NCBI RefSeq assembly: GCF_019703515.2
Contig: NC_059385.1
Location: 29,306,001-29,370,000 of the forward strand
Reading direction: 5' to 3'
Source: Myxocyprinus asiaticus
Lineage: Eukaryota; Chordata; Actinopteri; Cypriniformes; Catostomidae
DNA length: 64,000 nucleotides
Positions 1 through 10,323 of the stretch are shown in pieces; position 1 is the stretch's first letter, and each line of letters begins with the position of its first letter. The position numbers and the translations under genes are program-made. The notes beneath the pieces are model-generated. The model had not been told where the DNA came from and searched no databases. It saw only the letters and a list, made by a program, of their open reading frames with translations.

Positions 1-720
1 AGCTATGGTAGCGGAGGCTTCATCGATATACAGCGAATACTCCTCGCATAGGGCTTTACACAGAGCTGAGTAGCGGTTTCGTGTACCAGTCGGTAGCATT
101 TCCATGAATGCATGGACACTCCTTACCGTGGTCTTCCATATGAGCTTGAGTTTTTCATGTGACGCAGCATAAGGTTAGGACTGTAAGGAGGGGCACCTGC
201 ATCCAACCAGCGGGCCGCTGGAGAAGCTTGAAAGGTGTCTTGGAGGACGAAGTCAGAGACTGTACCACTAGGGGCAGCTCGGCTTCTGAGTTTCTCAGGG
301 GCACATTTCTACGCGTTGTGCTAAAGAGGGGGTCCTCTTCTTTGTCAGATGTTGTGCTGTGCGTTTCAGCCGCACTTACCTGATCTGACTCTACTCTTAG
401 CTGGGCAGCTTGAAGCTGCCTGCACAGGGTTTCATTTTCCTCCTGCATCCGGGCATTATCTTCCTGTGCCTGGACTTTCTCAGCTTGGGTGCACCTAATT
501 TCTTGGTGCAGGCTGAGATTTTCCCTCTGCACTGCTTGGTAGCTGCTCTGCAGCTGGGCGAGCTGGGCCTGGTGCTCTGCGGTTTGCAGTTGGGTTTTGC
601 GGTGATGGTCGGTAGTCTGTTTTGGACTCCCTTTGTTTTTGGCACGGTTTTTATCAGTAAGATTTACGACTTGTTATGTGGGGGCCTGAGGACAAGTAAA
701 CAGGTCCGCTTTGCCACTTT
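1..720 (-). pseudogene. Retroelement Gag-like coiled-coil protein, partial and frameshifted
   Basis: Seen: on the minus strand a frame starts near 719 (DKSGKADLFTC), meets a TAA at 676-674, then runs as a Gln/Glu-rich, heptad-like stretch from about 650 to 390 (AEKVQAQEDN, QLQAAQLRVE) that should form a long coiled coil. A Ser/Thr/Glu-rich linker follows to 155. A second minus frame opens at about 185 (EKLKLIWKTTVRS) and stays open through the window edge, so one frameshift near 165-185 separates two parts of one protein. Inference: an N-terminal coiled coil ahead of a helical domain suits the Gag of a fish LTR element, but no zinc knuckle lies inside the window. A decayed host coiled-coil exon is the main alternative. 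The rest of the gene lies to the left. Confidence 0.45.
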
Positions 721-1147
721 TGTCAAATATTAAAAGTAGCTTTTAGAATCTATCATGTCCGAATATTTTATTTTAGTATTAAAACTGACCCCTGATAATA
801 AATTACCATTGCATTGAAGCATCGAGAGTAAAATAAACAATTAATAATTATATTCCACCTTTATTCAGTTTTTCTAACACCTGATAGAAAAGTATTATTT
901 GTAGAGAAAAACTTCAGGCAATTGCAGAATTGTCCCATCAGTTATGTACTGTATACACTTTATACACGGTACTGTATATACCAGCTGTGCACCATGCATT
1001 AGAATGCATTAGAAGGCTGATGTGACCCCTGGCTTGTGCCATAATAAATGCACACCCCTGCTCAGCTGAATATGTAAGCCTGTATATTGGCAAAGCAGAT
1101 TTCCTTGAATCCCAACGAACACACAAAATCCCTGCATCAAAACTAAT
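721..1147. other. No recognised feature
   Basis: AT-rich sequence. I see no ORF with recognisable protein character, no terminal repeats and no RNA gene. Confidence 0.5.
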
Positions 1148-1264
1148 GGATTTAATTAACAGAGGTTCGGGAGGAGCATGTTCATTTTAATATGACATCA
1201 CAGCCCACGAGCAGGAGTATATAAGCCGCTGCTTACCTGCTTCCTGTGACAACTCTCCTGACAT
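1148..1264 (+). repeat. Promoter-like repeat B, copy 1
   Basis: This 117-bp block recurs at 2,695-2,814 in the same orientation with about 90% identity by eye. It contains a TATA-like TATATAA at 1,218-1,224. The position of such a box in a dispersed block suggests an LTR or other transposon promoter. The partner copy has the box changed to TAAATAA. No terminal dinucleotides or target duplication could be fixed. Confidence 0.55.
1218..1224 (+). promoter_or_regulatory. TATA-like box in repeat B
   Basis: TATATAA preceded by GCAGGAG and followed by GCCGCTG. It is a candidate core promoter of the repeated element; no transcript evidence can be seen from sequence. Confidence 0.3.
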
Positions 1265-1459
1265 GAGAGTCTTTCCGGCATTCAGCCCCGCCCATTTCCC
1301 CACGAACAGACCCAGGCAGACGGATCCTCGGATGCAACTTCCCTGCAAAGCATTCGGCTCCACCAGAACAGCTCTTCCATCCAAACAGTCTCGTTATTCA
1401 ACAGAAGCTGCCACAGCAGCTCTTTGGTTTTTAACAGTATTGACGGCTACCACGTTAAG

Positions 1460-1521
<62 letters not shown>

Positions 1522-2575
1522 TTTTTTTTTTTTTTTATCCTGTCTGTCTTTCTATGCTCCATTCGATGAAGCAGTTTATAGCACGAAGTTGCTACAGCAA
1601 ACTGGCTGCTCCTGCATTTACAAAAAAAAAGTGAAACAGCTCTCTACGACTGCTCATATGTTCTCTTATCTAAACTTTCCACCGGAAAGCAGTGCCAGCT
1701 GCCTCCGTTCCGGCTTCATGCCATTAGAATTCAATTTTATTTGAAAGAAAACAAAGATTAACTATTCAATCCAACCACCGTTTCAACCCCCAACATTTTT
1801 AATCAGGTTCTGCCGCACAGGTGATGCCTGTCAGCCTCATTACCACGCCACAGCTTGTTTAGGGGGCATGTTTTTTTCAGCGATTGTTCCTCATCTTCTA
1901 ACATGATTGTTTCTCCCTCCAAAGTGCCCTTCGGAGCGTGATTTATTTCATTCTGAACACAGGGGCATCATGCAACACAGAACTTCAGTCGACCGATAAT
2001 CCAATGACAAATTATTTTCAAACCAATGCAGACATTTTAACGCAAGCTCGCTGCCACGCAGCACTGGCTCTGACCATTCCACAGCACACTGCAGTTATAC
2101 ACGGCCTCTGTCCGAACAGACACGAGCCGAATTCGGCTCCACAAGAGGCGGATCATGCACCACGTTCCAACTCATTCATAATCATTCTGCAACGTGTCTC
2201 GCTTCCTTTCAGCATTATTGACAAATATTGATGTATATTGTACAACAGGGGGCAGTCATACTCCTAAGGAGCGATATGACCACAACTGTATCCTTCAGTA
2301 ATGATTGCAAGTCCATTTCTCCTGCATATCTGCATGCAGTACAGAGCCAAAAATCTTATTTCTCAGATAATTTTATGCTGTTTTTCACATTGTTTATTAA
2401 GATGTACTGTATTTCCCAGCACATATCTCCTGCATTTCTGTATGCAGTGCAGAGCTGCAACTCAATGCAATTCTAGATAATTCACACCTACTGCTATGCG
2501 CTGCATTTCCTATGCAAGACGTTTATTGTACTATAGGTGACAGTTATACTCCTAAAGAGCGAATGGCGAATTTTT
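1265..2575. other. Unrecognised sequence between repeat B copies, with internal small direct repeats
   Basis: Holds a (TA)n tract and a T-run near 1.5 kb. It also holds two loose direct-repeat pairs: 2,232-2,275 resembles 2,523-2,567 (both contain CATACTCCTAAGGAGCG-like sequence), and 2,308-2,340 resembles 2,427-2,456 (TCCTGCAT, TGCAGT, CAGAGC). This may be the interior of the same element as repeats A and B. No convincing protein is encoded; ORFs across the (TA)n are low complexity. Confidence 0.4.
1465..1536. repeat. (TA)n microsatellite followed by poly-T
   Basis: About 27 TA units (1,465-1,519), then a 15-base T-run at 1,522-1,536. Translations through it give spurious Ile-Tyr repeats. 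Confidence 0.95.
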
Positions 2576-2694
2576 GGGGGGTAATCAGGACTTGAGTCGA
2601 GTCTCGAGCTCCGAGTCCTCCAGTATATGGACAGCAAGCCAAATACGTTTACTGCTTCAACATAAGATTACATTAACATACGAACTACTGAAAT
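2576..2694 (+). repeat. Repeat A, copy 1
   Basis: A 119-bp block starting GGGGGGTAATCAGGACT and ending CTACTGAAAT. It recurs almost identically at 2,874-2,992, flanking repeat B copy 2. The arrangement A-B-A suggests a segmental duplication or an insertion within an LTR-like unit. Confidence 0.75.
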
Positions 2695-2814
2695 GGAGTT
2701 AATTAACAGAGGTTCGGGAGGAGCATGTTCATTTTAATCTGACAAATCACAACCCACGAGCAGGAGTAAATAAGCCGCTGCTTACCTGCTTCCTGTGACA
2801 ACTCTCCTGACATC
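2695..2814 (+). repeat. Promoter-like repeat B, copy 2
   Basis: Second copy of the 1,148-1,264 block, same orientation, placed between the two A repeats. Its TATA-like box reads TAAATAA, so it is probably weaker or dead. Confidence 0.6.
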
Positions 2815-2873
2815 TCACCTCCACCCCATCTCCACCTATTCTCTAGATTAATTATCTAAATAAGTAAAGTCCG

Positions 2874-2992
2874 GGGGGGTAATCAGGACTCGAGTCGAGT
2901 CTCGAGCTCCAAGCCCTCCAGTTTATGGACAGCAAGCCAAATACGTTTACTGCTTCAACATAAGATTACATTAACATATGAACTACTGAAAT
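2874..2992 (+). repeat. Repeat A, copy 2
   Basis: Direct copy of 2,576-2,694, about 298 bp downstream, differing at a handful of positions (for example CGAGTCC versus CAAGCCC). Confidence 0.75.
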
Positions 2993-3918
2993 AAACATAT
3001 ATGATTTTGCAAATCATTATGTCCTAATTTGCAGGCGCAGCATTTTGATGTCATTTTCAGTGACAGATAATGCACAGAAAAAACAGCAATAAATGTTTGT
3101 ACATTTAGAAATATTTTCGTTACATTGATTTAGTCGCATTTAAACATGATTTCATCTTTAAAAACTGTGTAATTATGATACGTATCCACTTTAAACAAAG
3201 CACCCCCACCATTTTCAGAAGCACCATCAGTGATTTTGATCTGGAACCGGGACTGCCTGAAGTCACAATGTCATTGTATGTTATTTGCATATGCATTCTG
3301 AGATAGTCTGAGATCCTATTCAGTGTTCTCATAGACAACACTATCCTTACAAACTGCTCCCAGATGATGGAGAGAGAAAAAAAGTGAGAACTCACAATTT
3401 GCGCGTTCTGCGAATCACGATCGTACTGTGCGCATGGGCGCCAATGTGAACTTCTGAACAAAAAAAAAATCAGACGCGCATCTGCAGCATTTCTTTCATC
3501 TGCTCTTCATAATATAATCAGATGTGTTTTCTCAAGCACGCGTATTTGTCTCTAGCAGCATTTCTTGTCGACAGTGGTGGGTAAATGTGCAAAATTACCC
3601 GCCATTGCGCATGAACATCCTGGCTTAGATTATAAATATTGTGGGGGCGCGACATGTAGTTTACGGAACAGTTTGGTAAGACATTCTACAGCTAAACTAT
3701 TTATTAAAGCTTTAGCCACCTTTAGGATTATGCATAATTGGAACATTGATCACAGCAGAGTATTTTGACGAATTTTGACGTCCGGTGCATTAAAGGATGA
3801 AACATAAAAAATTTAAGAAACAAAATATTCTCAGAGAGAAAACTGTTAGTGTGGAACTCTGCAAAAATATAGCTTCATATATTTATCTATTAATCATTGT
3901 AGCATTAAGATAAACACA
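2993..3918. other. No recognised feature
   Basis: A minus-strand ORF of 113 codons (3,120-3,461) has no recognisable domain and looks like chance. I see no terminal repeat or RNA gene. Confidence 0.4.
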
Positions 3919-4012
3919 CACAACATTAAAACCACCTGCCTGATATTGTGTAGGTCCCCCTCGTGCCGCCAAAACAGCGCCAACCCACATCTCAGAATAG
4001 CATTCTGAGATG

Positions 4013-4267
4013 CTATTCTTCTCTCCACAATTGTACAGTGCAGTTATTTGAGTTACCGTAGACTTTGTCAGTTCGGACCAGTCTGGCCATTCTCTGTTGA
4101 CCTCTCTCATCAACAAGGCATTTCCATCCACAGAACTGCCGCTCACTGGATGCTTTTTGTTTTTGGCACCATTCGAAGTAAATTCTAGAGACTGTTCTGT
4201 GTGAAACTCTCAGGAGATCCGCAGTTACAGAAATACTCAAACCAGCCTGTCTGGCACCAACAATCAT
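4013..4267 (-). pseudogene. Tc1-like transposase N-terminal fragment, left arm
   Basis: Starts MIVGARQAGLSISVTADLL, matching the first helix-turn-helix of fish Tc1-like transposases (DNA binding to the terminal repeat), followed by VSRIYFEWC and RGQQRMARLVR. It ends after about 85 residues where the internal deletion joins the element's 3' end. The DDE catalytic domain is absent, so this cannot be an active transposase. It forms the left arm of the fold-back structure. Confidence 0.8.
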
Positions 4268-4404
4268 CCATGCGATTATCTAATCAGCCAATCGTGGGGA
4301 AGCAGTGCAGTGCATAAAATCATGCAGATACGGTTCAGGAGCTTCAGTTATGGTTAACATCATCAGAATGGGGAAAAATGTGATCCCAGTGATTTAGACT
4401 GTGG

Positions 4405-4620
4405 GGATTTTCACACACGACAGTCTCTAGTATTTACTCTGAATGGAGCCAAAAACTAAAATCATCCAGTGAATGGCAGTTCTGTTCTGTGGACAGAAAT
4501 GCTTTGTTGATGAGAGAGGTCAACAGAGAATGGCCAGACTGGTTCGAACTGACAAAGTCTATGGTAACTCAGATAACCACTCTGTACAATTGTGGTGAGA
4601 AGAATAGCATCTCAGAATGC
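4405..4620 (+). pseudogene. Tc1-like transposase N-terminal fragment, right arm
   Basis: The inverted partner of the left-arm fragment. The stretch VDERGQQRMARLVRTDK is readable at about 4,506-4,556, but the first helix-turn-helix is missing (deletion near 4,400) and no catalytic region exists. It runs directly into the 3' terminus of the element at 4,640-4,702. Confidence 0.7.
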
Positions 4621-4702
4621 TATTCTGAGATGCGGTTGGCGCTGTTTCGGTGGCACGAGGGGGACCTACACAATATTAGGCAGGTGGTTTTAATGTTGTG
4701 GC

Positions 4703-6085
4703 AGATTCGATATATATATATAAATTATTATTATTATTATTTTTATTAAATAAAAAATTGATTTTTTTTCTTATCAGGGAGACAATTTTAAAATCATTTG
4801 GCTCAAGAATTGCGATTTGTAACAGAACAGATTTTTTCCCCCAGCCCGAGATCTTATTCAGATGAAACTGCGAAACGATTCAGACTGTTCTGCCTACCTG
4901 TTTGAGCAATTCATTGAAATTAAAGACTCAAACGAGTGATTTATTCCTGAATAAGGCATTTCTAGTTCTGATTTTAAACAACCACAAGAAAATATTTAAA
5001 AATAAATGTTGCCAGTCAACAACGTGTCCTTGTGAAATAGCAATTTACTTTGTAACAATAACCAACATTTCCTCAGTTTCACTCAACATCTGGGCAGTTA
5101 CGAACATAAAACATTCCTGGCTTGCTCCTGGTGGTGAGCTGCAAACAAAACATTGCTAATTACATTGAAGCTAATGGGGCAATATCTTTTTTATTGCATG
5201 AATGTGTAAACCACTCTGAATGAGTTTCTCTCATGCACTTATGAACACTCAATGGATGTCAAGATTTTCACTGAAAAATTATTTCAATTTTGAGTTGTTT
5301 CATACCAAAACCTATCATATGTCTTCAGAACACTCGAAATATGATGCATGGACTACTTTTATGATACCTTTGGGTCCTTTTTTAAGCTTTAAACTGAGTC
5401 TACCTATAGTTAGTTACTCCCCAACACTGGTATATACCATATGATTATGGAGTTCAATTTTACTACAGCTGTTAACATTTCGGCAACAGTTTTGACTGTT
5501 ATTTATGCCCTGAACTTTCCAGAAATAATTGGATATCGGAATCTGCTCGTTTGTCATCACCCTATCACTCAGTGTTCATAAGCACTCATAAATCACCATG
5601 CTATGATGTAATCGCTGCTTTGATCCGCCAAAGTGGGAAAGTTGTGGCCTTCGTAAATTGTTAAAATTGACTTGGCAAAATCCTCGCACTGGCCATTGCC
5701 CAAAAATATATTTTATAGCTCTTAAATGGATTAATCCAATATATTTCCAGCGTGAATGTCACCTCGGCTTTTGGTGATTTAGGGGACTGAACTAGGAAGA
5801 AATGGGTGTTATGAGGAGGAATATAGCAGTAGATGAACTGATCTTCTGATAGGGTCACTTCAGGTTAAAGCAGTTAGATTCACTCTGCTGAGAGCAAAGA
5901 CATTAAATGATTCATATTCAACATGAAACATTAGCAGAGTAAATGAGTTGGGAAATATTACATGTTCAGACATGAACAAGCAAACGCTGGCCAGATTGGG
6001 TCATTGTACAGTTTCTCTGATCTCCTTATGGCGTTAAACATGTCACTTCAATATGTGTGAAATTATAGTAGGCAGAGCACTTAAT
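4703..6085. other. No recognised feature
   Basis: AT-rich sequence with short chance ORFs only. A TATAT/TTATT low-complexity stretch lies at 4,711-4,750. I see no terminal repeats, RNA gene or protein domain. Confidence 0.5.
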
Positions 6086-6360
6086 CAGTGGTTCTCACCT
6101 GGTGGGTCGCAACCTTCAAACAGGAAACAGGTCTGTTTGGATAGTGTCATGGACAGCAGTGATAAAATATGCTAAATGCAAATAATAAAATAAAAATTGG
6201 TATGCTTCAATGGCCATTCGTACAATCCATTACACAAATTCATCTGTCGCTTGGAAAAAGCCAGCCAAATTAGGCTGATGTCAACATGGACATGCTGGGT
6301 TGCTAATTGATGGCCAATGTACAATTTGGGTCCTGAAGCAAAACCAGTTGAGAACCACTG
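6086..6360. mobile_element. hAT-type MITE
   Basis: The left end CAGTGGTTCTCACCTGG and the right end CCAGTTGAGAACCACTG are inverted repeats (15 of 17). CAGTGGTTCTCA termini are typical of hAT/Charlie-type non-autonomous elements. The 275-bp interior has no transposase. An 8-bp target duplication was looked for and not found. Confidence 0.65.
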
Positions 6361-7061
6361 CTGTAGGGTGTTTGGCATGTTGGGTGTTCAACAGTGAGAG
6401 TCCAGAAAATTTAGAATAGGATCTTTTAACCTAGACTTGGGATATCAATCTGCAATCTGATTACCATGAGTTTGCCAAATATGTTCCTGGTTCCTTGTTA
6501 GTACTGGAACAATATTCATACCAACCAATCAGATTTTAGAGTTAGATTTAGGGTTAGACTCAGGAATGAAGTTGGAACCCCCCCCCCGAATAAAAAAAAA
6601 AGATTCCCTTATATTTAGCATTGGGAACTCATTTTAGTGAGTTGGTTCTTTCAGAGGGATCATATAAATTGATAAAATCACCGATTCACTTGAGCCCTGT
6701 GCAGCCTTAAAGGGACTTTGCCTTCTTTTTTAAGAAAAGTACTAATTTAATTTAATATTTATCAATATATTTAGATTCAGTTTATTTATGTATATTAAGT
6801 ATATATTATGTTCAATTTAATGCTGTCTCCATATTTGTTTAACCCTTACAAAAATGTGGCCTAACCATGGTTTTACTATAGTAATATTGTAGTAACCTTC
6901 ACTGTAATATCCAGTTTTTTTTTTTTCTTTTGCCCCATGGATTTGATTTTAAGATGCATTTTGTTTTACCTTTATGATGGCAGATTTTTTTTTCTAAATA
7001 TTTGAAACAAACTGTGCTTCACCTGTTTATGACAAATACTTCAATTTAATCAATTCATTCA
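6361..7061. other. No recognised feature
   Basis: AT-rich sequence with a C-run/A-run near 6,580-6,600 and T-runs near 6,917. Nothing coding is seen. Confidence 0.5.
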
Positions 7062-7375
7062 TATTTACATTTACATTTAGTCATTTAGCAGATGCTTTTA
7101 TCCAAAGCGACTTACAAATGAGGAACATAACAAGCAATTTGTCATGCAAAAGTCAACAATATCTGCAGTATTGCACTGCCAAGTTCTCACAGTGGCTGGA
7201 GTAGGAAAGATGCTTGGGCAGAAGAAGGAGAGAGACAAGAATTTAGATTTTTTTTCTTCATTATTATTGTTCAATAGTAGCATGGATTGGTTAAGTGCTC
7301 ACGGAACAGATGTGTTTTCAGCTGTTTCTTGAATGCTGAGATCGTATCAGAGTCATCGGAGAGGAAATTAGCTGC
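7062..7375 (-). mobile_element. L2-type LINE, 3' end (C-terminus plus 3' tail)
   Basis: On the minus strand, SAFKKQLKTHLFREHL at about 7,290-7,345 is the C-terminal motif of fish L2-like (jockey superfamily) ORF2. It is followed by a 3' UTR ending in the widespread fish tail GTAAGTCGCTTTGGATAAAA (RC of 7,092-7,111) and a TAAATGTAAATGTAAAT end. The RT domain is absent here. Another L2-type RT piece in the same orientation lies at 11,550-11,807, so this may be one LINE split by the L1 at 7.4-11.5 kb, although about 200 codons between them are missing. Confidence 0.7.
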
Positions 7376-7399
7376 TAACCCGCTAGCGACCAAAGTGGA

Positions 7400-7916
7400 C
7401 TTGGAGCATGTCTGGGAAAAGTTGGAAGACCTTGAGAATCGTAACCCGCAAAACAACATCTGAATTGTTGGAATTCCTGAAGACGAAGAAGGCTGAGATA
7501 TGGTGAAATTCCTAGAAGGGCTCTTCTCGAGTCTGCTTAACATAACAGGCCATAAGCTGGAAACCGAGCGAGCTCACAGAGTCCCGGCTCGGAGATCTGC
7601 GGAGGGAGACATGCCCTGATCAATTCTGGCCAAATTTCTGAGATCATCCGATAAAGATCTCGTGTTACATGAGGCAAGGAGTAAAGGAAGGTTTTCTTGG
7701 AAGAACTACAGCATTTTCTTGTTCCCAGACTTTGTGAATTCAACCAGAGAGAAATGTGATCGATTCAAGGAATGCAAGAAACTATTACAACAATGGAAGG
7801 TCGCTTTTGCACTGATGTTCCCCGCCAAATTGAGAATAGATACTAAGGATGGCCGCAAAACATTTACATGCCCACAACAAGCAATGTCCTTCATAAAGTC
7901 AATGACTGAGTAAGTT
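7400..7916 (+). pseudogene. L1 ORF1 (RNA-binding protein) remnant
   Basis: One frame reads LEDLENRNPQNNI, VGIPEDEEG, KLETERAHRVPARRS, LRSSDKDLVLHEARSKGRF, RDRFKECKK-like and LRIDTKDGRKTF up to a TAA at 7,914. This matches the RRM-like core and C-terminal domain of L1 ORF1p, which binds L1 RNA and acts as a nucleic-acid chaperone. Three in-frame TGA stops (7,461, 7,494, 7,617) interrupt it. Each can be explained by one CGA-to-TGA change, which is typical of methyl-CpG decay. The N-terminal coiled coil is missing. A second copy of the same ORF1 lies at 55.6-56.1 kb on the minus strand and keeps the N-terminus. Confidence 0.85.
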
Positions 7917-8450
7917 ATTTGTGGTTCTCATGTTGCAGCCGAGTAGGCCTGACTCACTGAACATTCACTTGACTGTCCGAGGAAGCTGAGTGCCTTTTTT
8001 GTTTCTTTTTGTGCTGGTTCTGCCTAGCGTCTGGAGTTTGTTTTGTGGAATAACACTCCTTCGGGACAGTTTGTGTATGAATCTGCACATTGTTTGTGCT
8101 TATGCCTCCTATTGGCTGGAGTTTGTTTTATAGATTGTTTTCTGTTGTGTAATTCTGTCTCACAAAATTTGTATAGAAACACCGGACTGGAGCAATCTGA
8201 TGGCAAATATGTCACTGGAGCTCTCGTAGGCGTACAAGGACTGTTTGAGTTTAGAGGGATGGACGCCAGATGGCACTGTCGTGCATGGGGATAATGTGCA
8301 TGTTTTTCTTTTTTCCCTTTTTTTTTTTTTTTTTTTTGTTCGGGAGGAGGTTCGGGGTTTGATTGTTGCATTAATGTGGAATGTAGTCATTATAATTGTA
8401 TTTTTGACAAACAATCTATTTGTTTAATATGTCAAAATGTAAAATGTTAA
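7917..8450 (+). other. L1 inter-ORF spacer with CTGGAGTTTGTTTT repeats
   Basis: Holds two copies of CTGGAGTTTGTTTT (8,032-8,045 and 8,117-8,130) within a larger repeated unit, and a T-run at 8,320-8,338. The same unit occurs in three copies, inverted, at 55.2-55.5 kb. No protein is expected here. Confidence 0.6.
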
Positions 8451-8454
8451 TACG

Positions 8455-8690
8455 AGCGGATTGTCTCTCTCCACGTGGAATGTGAATGGGTTGGGGCACC
8501 CCATAAAAAGAAGGAAGGTTATTTCTTTTCTTAAATGAAAGAAATCTGTTATAGTGTTTCTTCAAGAAATGCATCTTTCCCCACAGGAAGCTGAAAAATC
8601 TGGGGCAAAGGTTGATTTTGGCTAATATTTACACACCTAACGCTGATGATCAGGGCATTTTTATAGAAGACTTTAATCTTTTGATGGACT
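8455..8690 (+). pseudogene. L1 ORF2 endonuclease fragment
   Basis: The frame LSTWNVNGLGHPIKRRKV followed after a stop by IVFLQEMHLSPQEAEK matches the first two conserved blocks of the L1 apurinic-like endonuclease (metal-binding Asn and Glu). A large deletion then removes most of the catalytic core, and a readable IYTPNADDQG follows in another frame. The enzyme, which nicks target DNA, cannot be functional here. Confidence 0.7.
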
Positions 8691-9120
8691 CTTGGTGAAA
8701 TCTTGGTTTTACAGATATTTGGAGACTTTGAACCCATCTGGTAGGGACTATACATTTTTTAATCAATTCATAAGATTTATTCTAGAATATTTATTTATAT
8801 ATATATATATAAAGTCCCTCATTTCATCTGTTGTTAATTGTTCAATTGGAAACATTTTAGTCTCAGATCACACCCTGGTGAGTTGAGAGGTGTTGCCACA
8901 TACAGAGAAAAATAAATCATATAGTTGGCTCTTCAATGTGTCCCTTTTGTAAAATCCTGAATTCCAACAAATGCTAAAGGCTGAAATCAGTGTCTATATA
9001 GAGACCAACTGATCCTCAGTATCCTCTGTGGGCATGGCTTGGGAGGTACTTAAGGCGGATCTTAGGGGTCGGATTATACAGTGTGCCTCATACATCAAAA
9101 AGTCCAAAGCACAATAACTT

Positions 9121-10323
9121 GTGGAGTTGGAAGGGAATATTAAAAGTGCCGAGGCAGAGCTGAAGCGCCGAATGTCATCTGATGGCCTCAGAGAATTGAC
9201 CCAATTGAAATACAGATATAATACTATTTTGTCGCGGAAGGTGGGGTTTTGGCTATTCAGGGCAAGACAGTCATATTTTGAGTCAGGGGACAAAGCAGGG
9301 AAGCTTTTGGCTAGATATATAAAGCAGAGAGAGTCTTTTTCTACCATTCCCTCAGTGAAATCTGCTTGTGGTGAAATATTTACCACAGCCATTGATATTA
9401 ATAGTGCTTTTAAAGAATTCTATCTTGATCTCTATAGTTCCATGTCTTCATATACTGATGAAGAACTCCCTAAATTGACGAATGAGCAAAAAAATTGTCT
9501 TGATTCTGAAATAACATTGGAGGAGCTTGGCGAGGTAATTAAGGCCTTGCCTACAGGCAAGTCTCCGGGGCCAGATGGCTTTGCCGCTCAATTTTTTAGA
9601 TCTTATACTACAGAACTGGCTCCACTTTTGTTAGAAATTTATACGGAATCATTAAAGAATGGAAAGCTTCTGCCAACCATGACACAAGCCCGGATCAGTC
9701 TGATTCTTAAAAAGGACAAAGATCCAAGCGAATGTAAGAGTTACCGTCCAATTTTCCTGATCCAGCTAGATGGAAAAATATTGCCAAACATTCTGGCTAA
9801 CCGATTAAGCAAAGTTATGACATCTTTTATACATATAGATCAGGTGGGGTTTATTTGGGGCCGCAGCTCTTTCGATAACATTAGGCGTTTCATCAATATT
9901 ATGTGGTCAGTGGCGAATGATCAGACTCCGGTTGCGGCCATCTCACTTGATGCCGAAAAGGTGTTTGATATGGTAAAATGGGATTATCTTTTTAAGATTT
10001 TGGAAATATAAGGGTTCGGAAATACTTTAATTGGATGTATTAAGTTACTTTATAGACACCCTGTAGTGGCGGTACAAACAAATGGATTAATTTCAGATTA
10101 TTTTACTCTGGATAGGGGTACCCGGCAGGGTTGCCCTCTTTCCCCATTATTGTTCTGTCTTGCCCTGGAACCATTAGGAGCTGCGATAAGAAGGGAAGAT
10201 GATTTTCCAGGGGTGGTGGCGGGAGGTGTGGTGCATAGGCTTTTACATTACGCAGATTATATTTTATTATTCATCTCCGACCTCATTAGATCTATGCCTT
10301 GCCTCCATAGAATTATTAATTAG
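9121..10323 (+). pseudogene. L1 ORF2 reverse transcriptase domain
   Basis: The ORF 9,121-10,011 carries SPGPDGFAAQFF, CKSYRPIFLIQLDGKI, DQVGFIWGRSSFDN and AAISLDAEKVFDMVKWDYL (RT motifs 1 to A). After a TAA at 10,009 the same protein continues with TRQGCPLSPLLFCLALEPL (motif B) and LLHYADYILLF (motif C). The catalytic YADD is changed to YADY at 10,249-10,260, so one essential aspartate is lost. The enzyme would copy L1 RNA at the nicked target. Base composition and decay resemble the flanking L1 parts. Confidence 0.9.

Larger units (their letters stand above)
3919..4702. mobile_element. Fold-back Tc1-like derivative, 5' ends inward
   Basis: Seen: arms of about 298 bp (3,919-4,216 and 4,405-4,702) are inverted copies of each other around a loop of about 190 bp. 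Each arm carries part of the N-terminal half of a Tc1-like transposase, joined by an internal deletion to the element's 3' end (GGPTQY tail and a TTAAAACCACCTGCC terminus). Reading outward from the centre gives transposase N-terminus, then 3' terminus, on both sides. The loop holds one 5' leader (TCTAATCAGCCAATC). Known: intact Tc1/mariner elements are about 1.2-1.6 kb with one transposase gene. Inference: two internally deleted copies joined head to head, non-autonomous. Confidence 0.8.

Noticed and set aside
1263..1744. Two overlapping plus-strand ORFs of 106-123 codons
   Set aside because: They consist largely of Ile-Tyr repeats from a (TA)n tract and Phe from poly-T; no domain character.
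3120..3461. Minus-strand ORF of 113 codons
   Set aside because: No recognisable motif, no conserved neighbour and AT-rich composition; length is within chance for 64 kb.
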